From Candidatus Helarchaeota archaeon (GTDB lineage: Archaea; Asgardarchaeota; Lokiarchaeia; Helarchaeales; HEL-GB-A): a DNA stretch of 6,059 nucleotides. The notes under the pieces were generated by a model. It did no database searches, had not been told where the DNA came from, and saw nothing but the letters and a program-made list of their open reading frames with translations. Both the position numbers and the translations under genes were made by a program. Numbering within the stretch: position 1 is the stretch's first letter; each line of letters opens with the position of its first letter. Shown in pieces: positions 1 through 5,250 of this stretch. The DNA is taken from contig JAEOSY010000179.1 of NCBI GenBank assembly GCA_016840125.1, forward strand, positions 1 through 6,059, read 5' to 3'.

Positions 1-2326
1 ACAACCACGCCCCACCCGTAAGTTCGGTATCATCCCCGAACTCAAACGCCAATGAATCCTCTCCGTTAAATACAGCAGAACTCCCATCAGAACTACAAAT
101 AGCTGTATTTTTTCTACCCTGTTGGTCTGAACACAACCACAATCTGTCATTAGCCAGAAGGGGAAATTTATAAGCACCCAAATCGACTTGGGCAGGTATT
201 CCCGTAACATGATAAATACGTACAGCGTCACCGTTGTTAATAGTTTTAGAAAAAGAAAACTTATAATAATAAAGTTTTACTTCATTATTGGTTGACTGGG
301 TAAACTTATTTCTGTAATCTACCCTGTGTTTCTTTTTATTTGCCATATACGGTGTTAACTGCACACTAGCTACGGTCCTTGACGGATTAATTGCCTGCCT
401 ATATTCCGCTGCGGGAGGATTCCATGTCATAACTCCACTCTTTGCTAGACTAATATTTCCCGACATCGTACCATCATTAACCGTCCCAACAGTTGCCCAA
501 TCAGAACCATCCCAATATTTAATAGTAACAACCGTGCCCGCAGTTGTATTTTCCGTTCCATTTACAAGATAAAGACTAACACCAGACATCTTTTCCGTAA
601 ATCCACAAATAAACCACTGGGAACTTGTTAAACCGTCTATATTAACGGATGTGCCCGTATTAAGAGAGTCATATTCTTCCTCCCTAACATTTAAAGTCGC
701 ATCTGAATATAGGGTAGTGTACTTCTGGAATGAATCAATCAGGCGGGGCGCACCGTCCCATATATCCTGTATGGCCTGAAACGGTGTGGAAACCGTAACA
801 TGAGAAAGGGCTGGACTTCCGCTAGAGGCAGATACACTTATCTTATACCAATAAGCCAACACCCCTTCAACATATTTAAGTTTTGCTGTTGAAACAGTGG
901 AAGTAAATGTGACACTACCAGTCTGTGCCAGACTTTTACCACCCGAACTTGTTCCATCAGACAAGCTCGAAACCCCCCCCCAAGCACCCCCGTCCCAATA
1001 AAATACCGCCATAGTACTTGTGGCTGTATTGGCGGTTGAAACTGTCAGTTTAAATCCATCTATAGGTCTTATCGCAGCAATATGAAACGCAATCTCCGTT
1101 GAACTCGTAGAATATGCTGCTGTTGGAGGATCAAAATCGGTCACATGCCGCGCGGAATTTGATAACCTAAGTTCTTCTAAATTCCACCACGCATATTCCG
1201 AACCATCATAACCAATCCACACATCCCCAGTATAATCTGCCGCCCGCGCATCGTCACTCGTATATGCTTTTAATGCACCATTGACAAAAATATACCAACT
1301 GTCCCCACTTTCAACCAGTTCCACATGAGCCATTGTTCCAACAGATATAACACCATCAACTGTTGCAAAATCTGTTGCACCATCAAATTGTTTTGCTCCG
1401 CCAGCTTTAATCCTAACGGTAACGGCACCATTCTCATCTATAAAAAACTTAAATGAATCATCATCATTTGTGGTTCTTTGATACCATATAGTTTGCTCAT
1501 AGGCAGCACCAAGCCCGCGAAGATAAACCCAGCAGTCAATGGAAAATGTTCCACCAGAAAAATCAAAATTAGCATGGTCGGGTATATTAATATATTGAGA
1601 AAGATTATAGGACATCCTGATACTATGAGAATCAAATTTAGCCCTATCGGTTGCTGAGTCATATGGAGGGTCGGCATTTGCAACTGGAGTATGCGTTCCA
1701 ATAGAATCAGTAACATTTTCATCAAAATGCAACAACATCTTCGCATTTGCGTCCTGTCCACTTGATCTTGCCGTGAGAACAGCCAAATTCCCCGAATCCG
1801 TTTTTGTGTTCCTCATCTCCTCCGTAAAGTCATAGCAAAAATCACCGTCACGATCAGAATTAATAAATCCAGCTATCTCCCGCTCTGCCCCACCCCAAAT
1901 AAGCGATTCTTCTCCATTACAGTATGCCAGATCACCATCAGGAGCCAGACTAAACCGACCCGCACCCGCTGCATCCGTAGAGGGGCTATAGAGAGTGGTT
2001 GCACTAAAATTACCCGCACTGGGGATTGCGGTTGTGTTTTGCAGGATTCTTGATTCGGTTAATCCCGTGTTAAAAGCTTCTACGACAACATGAGATTCAG
2101 CAGGTTGATCCTTCTTGAAATGAATTGCGCTTCTAGGTTTAAAATAGGTGCCATTCATTATAGAAGAAGTTATCTTTGTCATCCCGCCAACACCCTTTAT
2201 GCCCTTATTTGTATAGCGCATATTGGTTAGCTGTTGGAAATTTGGTCCGATCTTTGCCGGTGGCTCACTTGTAATCAGCTTGCCATCAAGAGGCACTTCG
2301 TATTTATGTAATTTCTTTTCCGCCAT
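1..2326 (-). CDS. Large virion tail protein, partial at its C-terminus: probable beta-propeller nozzle/stabilisation protein with inserted LamG and YWDG modules
   Basis: The frame is open without a stop from the ATG at 2326 to the left edge: 775 codons plus one base, 3' end missing. The ATG shares a base with the adaptor stop (TAATG); I see no Shine-Dalgarno, so translation is probably coupled. Residues 1-195 are propeller-like, with a NMRYTNKGIKGVGG stretch near residue 40 and a blade-like GDLAYCNGEESLIWGG. Residues 197-405 resemble a LamG/ConA jelly roll. Residues 412-510 and 570-705 are two diverged copies of a beta-sandwich with YWDG and DGT motifs. The propeller pattern then resumes (NDRLWLCSD, FGDDTELTGG). 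Position directly after an adaptor is where short-tailed phages encode the nozzle. The reading frame is near certain; the nozzle role is inferred from order and motif style. A tail fibre-like or generic tail protein is the alternative. The lectin and YWDG parts probably project from the tail and may bind glycans. Confidence 0.8.
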   Translation of the reverse strand, partial: MAEKKLHKYEVPLDGKLITSEPPAKIGPNFQQLTNMRYTNKGIKGVGGMTKITSSIMNGTYFKPRSAIHFKKDQPAESHVVVEAFNTGLTESRILQNTTAIPSAGNFSATTLYSPSTDAAGAGRFSLAPDGDLAYCNGEESLIWGGAEREIAGFINSDRDGDFCYDFTEEMRNTKTDSGNLAVLTARSSGQDANAKMLLHFDENVTDSIGTHTPVANADPPYDSATDRAKFDSHSIRMSYNLSQYINIPDHANFDFSGGTFSIDCWVYLRGLGAAYEQTIWYQRTTNDDDSFKFFIDENGAVTVRIKAGGAKQFDGATDFATVDGVISVGTMAHVELVESGDSWYIFVNGALKAYTSDDARAADYTGDVWIGYDGSEYAWWNLEELRLSNSARHVTDFDPPTAAYSTSSTEIAFHIAAIRPIDGFKLTVSTANTATSTMAVFYWDGGAWGGVSSLSDGTSSGGKSLAQTGSVTFTSTVSTAKLKYVEGVLAYWYKISVSASSGSPALSHVTVSTPFQAIQDIWDGAPRLIDSFQKYTTLYSDATLNVREEEYDSLNTGTSVNIDGLTSSQWFICGFTEKMSGVSLYLVNGTENTTAGTVVTIKYWDGSDWATVGTVNDGTMSGNISLAKSGVMTWNPPAAEYRQAINPSRTVASVQLTPYMANKKKHRVDYRNKFTQSTNNEVKLYYYKFSFSKTINNGDAVRIYHVTGIPAQVDLGAYKFPLLANDRLWLCSDQQGRKNTAICSSDGSSAVFNGEDSLAFEFGDDTELTGGAWL
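212..625 (-). repeat. YWDG beta-sandwich module, copy 2 (about residues 568-705 of the tail protein)
   Basis: The copy runs from WFICGFTEKMSGVSL through KYWDGSDWATVGTVNDGT (YWDG at 604-607), SLAKSGVMTW and on to LYYYKFSFSKT (residues 685 on). It matches copy 1 segment by segment. It carries about 33 extra residues, including a basic KKKHR stretch, between the TW strand and the YYYKFSF strand. Confidence 0.6.
797..1099 (-). repeat. YWDG beta-sandwich module, copy 1 (about residues 410-510 of the tail protein)
   Basis: The protein-level repeat runs from IAFHIAAIRPIDGFKL through FYWDGGAWGGVSSLSDGT (YWDG at 443-446) and SLAQTGSVTF to AYWYKISVSAS (residues 491 on). It aligns with a second copy about 160 residues later. 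Alternating hydrophobic residues suggest an all-beta fold. The copies differ too much at DNA level for recent duplication. Confidence 0.65.
973..981 (-). repeat. Nine-G homopolymer inside the tail gene
   Basis: Nine consecutive C on the plus strand read as nine G in the coding strand, within codons for W-G-G-V next to the first YWDG motif. As assembled the frame stays open on both sides. Losing one G would give a stop about 45 codons later. Gaining one G would give a TGA six codons after the tract. The tract is a plausible site for polymerase slippage or for sequencing error. Confidence 0.9.
1112..1738 (-). other. LamG/ConA-like jelly-roll domain within the tail protein (about residues 197-405)
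   Basis: The segment opens with MLLHFDEN, a form of the usual LxxFDG entry of phage LamG-type domains. It continues with YINIPDHANFDFSGGTFSI and CWVYL, the core strands of the fold, then WYIFVNG, VWIGYDGS and a closing LEELRLSNSARH. This order is the one expected for a concanavalin A-like lectin/glucanase jelly roll of about 200 residues. Such domains usually bind carbohydrate or act as structural decoration. I see no evidence of catalytic residues. The ligand cannot be read from the sequence. Confidence 0.75.
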
Positions 2327-3231
2327 TATTGTCGCTTTTTAAGATTAACCTTAAATCCAGATGGTCGCTGTGCACGATTGAAACTATATGCCGCCCTTCC
2401 TACTGCCATTTCCCAAAACTGATACATAGCATCACCAAAATTCGGTTCCCTGTCTCGATATTTGTAAAGCCAGAAAGCGTATTTCACTAAAGCTTCTTTG
2501 TACTGATCCGAAAATCTGTAAATCCCATAAGAAGAATACACGGGATCTGGTTGCTGAATGTAGGGGACGTGCAGGGTATAATCGGCAGTGCTTGGAGGCG
2601 GGTCTAAATACAACTGGTAACGGGATTGCGGTTGAATTACATACGCATCGTCTGTATCCCAATCATTACCAGTTCCGCCAAACAGGGCAGTTACTAACAC
2701 GGTGGTTGAAGTTTTTGACAGCACCACACCATCTGAACCATCAGTAGTGTTGTGAACGATTGCACCAGGATTAACATCAGAAAAATCGGCAGCCGTATCC
2801 GTGAGGGTGCATTCTCCCGCAGATGCGTCGCCCGCGCTTGTAGCAGTTCCAGTTACTTGGGTTTGATCGGCAACATCAATGATGGAAAAATGAGATGGTA
2901 TAGCGACAGAAGTTGTGTTGTTATCGTAAAAAATATCCTCATAATCTTTCCATGTCAGAAAATAATAGTCACTATCATCGTACAACCTAATGTAATAATT
3001 GTTGTCTTTGTTCTTGGCATACAATCTCATAAAATTGGGATTGAGATCATATTCGTCATCATCTGCTACAGTAGTGATCTCCTGATATGTTTTTAAACAC
3101 CCCGTTCTATCCACAAGTTGCTTGGCTGCCTCATATAAAAAATCATAAGAAGTGTAGTCATCCATCCAACCCGTGTCGCTGTCTTCGTCTAGCAGTTGCC
3201 CTAATCGTCTTAAAAGGTCTTTGCCATCCAC
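2326..3231 (-). CDS. Phage head-tail adaptor (connector) protein, SU10-adaptor-like, with an inserted beta domain
   Basis: This 301-residue protein likely sits below the portal ring and joins the capsid to the tail. Residues 1-45 form a helical start (LLRRLGQLLDED, GWMDDYTSYDFLYEAAKQLVDRTG) of the kind seen in phage adaptors. They are followed by YQEITTVADDDEYDL, the beta-strand signature at which these proteins usually carry TVAGxxxYDLP. The core resumes at SRYQLYLDPPPS (203-214) and ends with helices (FSDQYKEALVKYAFWLYKYRDREP, then AVGRAAYSFNRAQRP) and a basic tail. An 80-residue beta-rich segment (about 123-201) interrupts the core. The start is GTG at 3231, overlapping the previous stop (TAGTG), with AAGGAA 8 nt upstream. 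The tail gene follows through TAATG. Confidence in a neck/adaptor role is moderate to good; the family assignment is by pattern recall. Confidence 0.75.
   Translation of the reverse strand: MDGKDLLRRLGQLLDEDSDTGWMDDYTSYDFLYEAAKQLVDRTGCLKTYQEITTVADDDEYDLNPNFMRLYAKNKDNNYYIRLYDDSDYYFLTWKDYEDIFYDNNTTSVAIPSHFSIIDVADQTQVTGTATSAGDASAGECTLTDTAADFSDVNPGAIVHNTTDGSDGVVLSKTSTTVLVTALFGGTGNDWDTDDAYVIQPQSRYQLYLDPPPSTADYTLHVPYIQQPDPVYSSYGIYRFSDQYKEALVKYAFWLYKYRDREPNFGDAMYQFWEMAVGRAAYSFNRAQRPSGFKVNLKKRQ
2629..2865 (-). other. Inserted beta-rich domain within the adaptor (about residues 123-201)
   Basis: The stretch is rich in Thr, Asp, Ala and Gly (TGTATSAGDASAGE, LTDTAADFSDVNPGAIVHN, TDGSDGVVLSKTSTTVLVTA, GGTGNDWDTDDAYVI), unlike the aromatic, charged flanks. 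It has the pattern of small beta modules found in many environmental phage structural proteins. Removing it would join SIIDVAD to QSRYQLYLDP, restoring a normal-looking adaptor core. Surface exposure around the neck is inferred. Confidence 0.6.
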
Positions 3232-3356
3232 TATTTAATTTCCTTGTATTTTGCGACAATTTCACTAACACCAATTAGCTGCTTCCCCAATTTACGAGTC
3301 TTCTTTTCAAGCTTCTTGATTTTAGACAACATTTTTTGCAATTCGAATTTGTCCAT
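3231..3356 (-). CDS. 41-residue lysine-rich helical mini-protein, unknown function
   Basis: The short gene starts at the ATG at 3356, whose A is the last base of the previous stop (TAATG), and ends at a TAG whose G begins the adaptor start (TAGTG). The product starts MDKFELQKMLSKIKKLEKK and continues with TRKLGKQLIGVSEIVAKYKEIK. It has a high lysine content and Leu/Ile/Met at roughly heptad spacing, so a single amphipathic or coiled-coil helix is likely. I see no signal peptide or membrane segment. One-base overlaps on both sides in a neck operon argue that it is translated rather than a chance frame. It could be a small assembly factor or a partner of the upstream coiled-coil protein, but nothing shows this directly. 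Any Shine-Dalgarno is weak (a GTGAGAG upstream), so coupling is likely. Confidence 0.75.
   Translation of the reverse strand: MDKFELQKMLSKIKKLEKKTRKLGKQLIGVSEIVAKYKEIK
3240..3245 (-). promoter_or_regulatory. Ribosome-binding site (AAGGAA) supporting the GTG start of the adaptor
   Basis: AAGGAA lies 8 nt before the GTG at 3231, inside the 3' end of the 41-codon gene. Its good spacing decides the start in favour of GTG over later in-frame codons. Confidence 0.7.
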
Positions 3357-3970
3357 TAGTCTCTCACTTCCCTACCGTCCATAATCATCTTGGTTAAATC
3401 GTGTATAGATTGGTAGGCTTCGCTGTTTCCGTCCCTTCGCAAAGTTTCCGGGTTGGTCGGTTCTCCAAGTGCCTTGCCGAGAATCTGAAAGCATTTATTC
3501 GCCTGATCCCCACTGATTTTCCCGTGATCTGATTTTACACCAAGAGAAGATGCCAGTTCGGGGCTTATCTTTATGTGCTTCCCCTTCAGGCGCTTTAATT
3601 CGTCACGCGGATTAACAAGACCATCCTTGGCCTGCTTGCGGGTAGGCATGGAATCCTGTATTTGCTTTCTCAAACTTTGGTACGCCTTGTAACACCTGTC
3701 TTTTTCAGCATCGGAAAGATTGGGCTTACTTTGCTTTATCTGCTCTAATTTCGCTTTTTCCCTTTTTAATTCTTCCCGCATCATCGGAACCTGTTCTGCC
3801 GTTACCCTGTTGTTCGCCAATGATGTTTCCTTGCGATGGATTTCTTCTTCCATCGACTCGACCTGTGATTCAAGATACCACGCTGGCATATCCGATTTAA
3901 TCCCGCCCTGATCGTTTAAATCAATCTCACCAAAAAACTGAATCTTGCTGCTTTCTTTCTTAGCTGGCAT
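3356..3970 (-). CDS. Coiled-coil phage protein of unknown function, in the neck/structural operon
   Basis: This is a 204-residue, charged, soluble protein. Residues 30-80 (ESQVESMEEEIHRKETSL, then MMREELKREKAKLEQIKQ) look like a long helix or antiparallel coiled coil. Residues 83-130 hold LSDAEKDRCYKAYQSLRKQI, MPTRKQAKDGLVNPRDELKR and more helix. The C-terminal third (KHIKISPELASSLGVKSDHGKISGDQANKCFQILGKALGEPTNPETLRR) looks like a small globular helical domain. I see no catalytic motif, signal or membrane segment. I recall similar proteins next to virion genes in environmental phages but know no assigned function. The ATG start is backed by a perfect AGGAGG 4 nt upstream, the strongest ribosome-binding site in the window, suggesting high expression. 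It comes after a 45-nt gap and is joined to the mini-protein by TAATG. A scaffold, internal virion or DNA-packaging accessory role is possible but unproven. Confidence 0.85.
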   Translation of the reverse strand: MPAKKESSKIQFFGEIDLNDQGGIKSDMPAWYLESQVESMEEEIHRKETSLANNRVTAEQVPMMREELKREKAKLEQIKQSKPNLSDAEKDRCYKAYQSLRKQIQDSMPTRKQAKDGLVNPRDELKRLKGKHIKISPELASSLGVKSDHGKISGDQANKCFQILGKALGEPTNPETLRRDGNSEAYQSIHDLTKMIMDGREVRD

Positions 3971-3974
3971 TTTG

Positions 3975-3980
3975 CCTCCT
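3975..3980 (-). promoter_or_regulatory. Consensus Shine-Dalgarno AGGAGG for the coiled-coil protein
   Basis: A complete AGGAGG lies 4 nt before the ATG at 3970, just after a hairpin. It is the only full consensus ribosome-binding site among the visible starts and marks a point where translation can begin independently of the upstream gene. Confidence 0.9.
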
Positions 3981-3983
3981 ATT

Positions 3984-4007
3984 GCATCAGCGTGTTAGGG
4001 CTGACGC
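3984..4007 (-). promoter_or_regulatory. RNA hairpin between the DUF115-like gene and the coiled-coil gene
   Basis: In the minus-strand transcript GCGTCAGC (4007-4000) pairs with GCTGATGC (3991-3984) across an 8-nt loop, CCTAACAC. This gives eight pairs, one of them G-U. The stem ends 3 nt before the AGGAGG. There is no T-rich tail, so it is not a typical intrinsic terminator. A processing or stabilising element, or a means of keeping the ribosome-binding site exposed, fits better. Confidence 0.6.
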
Positions 4008-4015
4008 CAATTAGA

Positions 4016-4576
4016 TTATCCATATTTTTTAATCATTTCCCGTGCTGTTAATTCATATCCATAGGCAAGACCATCTTCGGTTCTGCCTATCTCGCTATAA
4101 TCACCATGAACGTAACACTTAACCCCCATTTGCTGTTCCGCCCTGCCAATCCAATAATCAACACCTGGCTTCTGTGTTGCATATTCTTTATGGGTTCTGA
4201 GATGAACCACACCATAAAGATTAATTTTGTCAACACCCTCCAACAAAGCAAGTGCAATCATGTAACAGACAGCGTTTGAAAAATAACCCGTTCTAAATCT
4301 TTGAACTACCCTTTCTATCGGATACCGAATATACGTTGTGTTTGAAATCGAATAAACCGAATAAACGGGAATGTTCAATGCTGTGGCGTAGGGTATTATT
4401 TGTCGGCGGCGTTCTATCTGCACCGGATTCATCTTGCCGTGTTCGTGCATGTCAAATCCGACATCAACCCTATGCCGAAGCATCGCAATGTTTACACCCC
4501 ATGACTCATATTCTTTGGGAGCATCCTCTGCACCGATACCCCTACCAATTATGTTTATTATTCTTTTCCGTTCCAT
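4016..4576 (-). CDS. DUF115/MptE-like Rossmann-type phage protein, probably sugar- or nucleotide-related
   Basis: This is a 186-residue soluble protein. It opens with a strand and a glycine-rich loop, RIINIIGRGIGAEDAP (residues 5-20), then ESWGVNIAM (24-32) and VGFDMHEHGKM (39-49). This order recalls DUF115/MptE-like proteins, where a GxGxS-type loop is followed by WGVN and a short acidic/His motif. The second half has YFSNAVCYMIALALLEGVDKINLYGV (98-123), a helix-strand pattern typical of this phage family, and EYATQKPGVDYWIGRAEQQ, a likely substrate-pocket helix. The usual serine of the loop is replaced (GRGIGAED). The ATG lies 19 nt inside the glycosyltransferase gene, in another frame and without a clear Shine-Dalgarno, so translation is probably coupled to that gene. 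The pairing suggests work on the same sugar. No reaction can be assigned. Confidence 0.75.
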   Translation of the reverse strand: MERKRIINIIGRGIGAEDAPKEYESWGVNIAMLRHRVDVGFDMHEHGKMNPVQIERRRQIIPYATALNIPVYSVYSISNTTYIRYPIERVVQRFRTGYFSNAVCYMIALALLEGVDKINLYGVVHLRTHKEYATQKPGVDYWIGRAEQQMGVKCYVHGDYSEIGRTEDGLAYGYELTAREMIKKYG

Positions 4577-5214
4577 TTGTTGTGAAGTCTGGTGTCCACG
4601 TTTATCATTACTAAATGCTGTACGAGCATATCAGTATTGATATAAATTTTATAACCCGCTTCCTGTACTCTCTCGTTAAACCGAAAATCGCTACTAACCA
4701 TTCTTGATGTTCCAGTTTCGTTCAATTCAAGATTAAACCACGGAGGTTCAATTTTTTCCAAAACTTCCCTTGCATAAAACATATTATTGTGTGCGTAGGG
4801 AACTTCTTGGACTCCCGTATTTTCTATCCCCAATATCGGAGGGGACATCAGCGGATACCTATTTTCACTATACATTAATGGCGGAAAGTTATTCCAACGC
4901 CATTTATTGTAAATCAAAGGACCAATTACCCTGTACTTCTCGGCAAGATGCAACATTACCCCAAGATAATTTACCGGATATTCCTGATCTATATCCATGA
5001 AAGTAAGAGTGTCACAATCACTCTTTAAGAACATATCAACAGCTTGGTTCAGCCTGACACACCCATATGGATGATCGAATCGTTTTCTTACAAAATCTTC
5101 AGATTTATCCATTTTGTCCCAACTCCAATGAAAGCGAGAGGGAACAAAATCCTGGCTATTCGGTACTGCTATAAATGGCTTTATCATTCCCCTACCCAAA
5201 CCGATTACAATCAT
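4558..5214 (-). CDS. Phage glycosyltransferase-like protein, GT-A (GT2-like) fold
   Basis: The 218-residue protein likely transfers a sugar from a nucleotide donor. The N-terminal strand KPFIAVPNSQ (12-21) is followed by a helical region and TLTFMDIDQEYP (69-80), where DID (74-76) sits as the metal- and donor-binding DxD motif should. Further on come EVPYAHNNMFYAREVLEKI (137-155), SSDFRFNERVQEAGYKIYINTD (174-195) with an acidic residue where the catalytic base is often found, and QHLV (199-202), whose His could be a metal ligand. I see no membrane segment, so it is probably cytoplasmic. Start choice is uncertain. ATG 5214 gives MIVIGLGRG before the core. Met10 (5187) would start at MIKPFIAV, closer to a typical GT start, but has AGGGGA directly touching it. 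A hairpin and a distant AGGA precede 5214. The 19-nt overlap with the next gene suggests a two-gene cassette. The target may be a virion protein. Confidence 0.8.
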   Translation of the reverse strand: MIVIGLGRGMIKPFIAVPNSQDFVPSRFHWSWDKMDKSEDFVRKRFDHPYGCVRLNQAVDMFLKSDCDTLTFMDIDQEYPVNYLGVMLHLAEKYRVIGPLIYNKWRWNNFPPLMYSENRYPLMSPPILGIENTGVQEVPYAHNNMFYAREVLEKIEPPWFNLELNETGTSRMVSSDFRFNERVQEAGYKIYINTDMLVQHLVMINVDTRLHNKWNGKE

Positions 5215-5224
5215 TTTTAGTAGG

Positions 5225-5244
5225 GGGGCAGGTTTCCCCGCCCC
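5225..5244 (-). promoter_or_regulatory. GC-rich RNA hairpin with GAAA tetraloop before the glycosyltransferase
   Basis: In the transcript GGGGCGGG (5244-5237) pairs with CCTGCCCC (5232-5225) around a GAAA loop. This gives eight pairs including one G-U, closed by a stable GNRA tetraloop. It fills most of the 36-nt gap after the beta-helix gene. It is followed by CCTACTAAAA and the ATG, with no T tract, which argues against a simple intrinsic terminator. Confidence 0.75.
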
Positions 5245-5245
5245 G

Positions 5246-5249
5246 TCCT
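5246..5249 (-). promoter_or_regulatory. Possible split ribosome-binding site (AGGA) brought near the ATG by the hairpin
   Basis: AGGA ends 31 nt before the ATG at 5214, too far to work directly. Folding the 20-nt hairpin removes most of that distance and leaves about 11 nt. There is no other Shine-Dalgarno between the hairpin and this ATG. Similar hairpin-split sites are known in phage T4 (genes 25 and 38). Here it is an inference and depends on 5214 being the true start. Confidence 0.4.
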
Positions 5250-5250
5250 G

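Noticed and set aside
1438..1761. Minus-strand frame of 107 codons inside the tail gene
   Set aside because: It lies in another frame of the long tail gene, whose translation there gives a clear LamG-like domain. The alternative product is a low-complexity Leu/Ile/Met-rich string typical of a shadow.
2752..3096. Plus-strand frame of 114 codons
   Set aside because: It is antisense to the adaptor gene, whose protein has recognisable adaptor features. The plus-strand product has no domain pattern and no ribosome-binding context.
4336..4640. Two overlapping plus-strand frames opposite the DUF115-like gene
   Set aside because: They are antisense to convincing minus-strand genes, rich in Cys, Ser and Pro without pattern, and mutually overlapping in two frames.
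5225..5244. Intrinsic transcription terminator at the glycosyltransferase hairpin
   Set aside because: The stem is strong, but neither strand has a T tract after it, and the next gene starts 10 nt downstream on the same strand.
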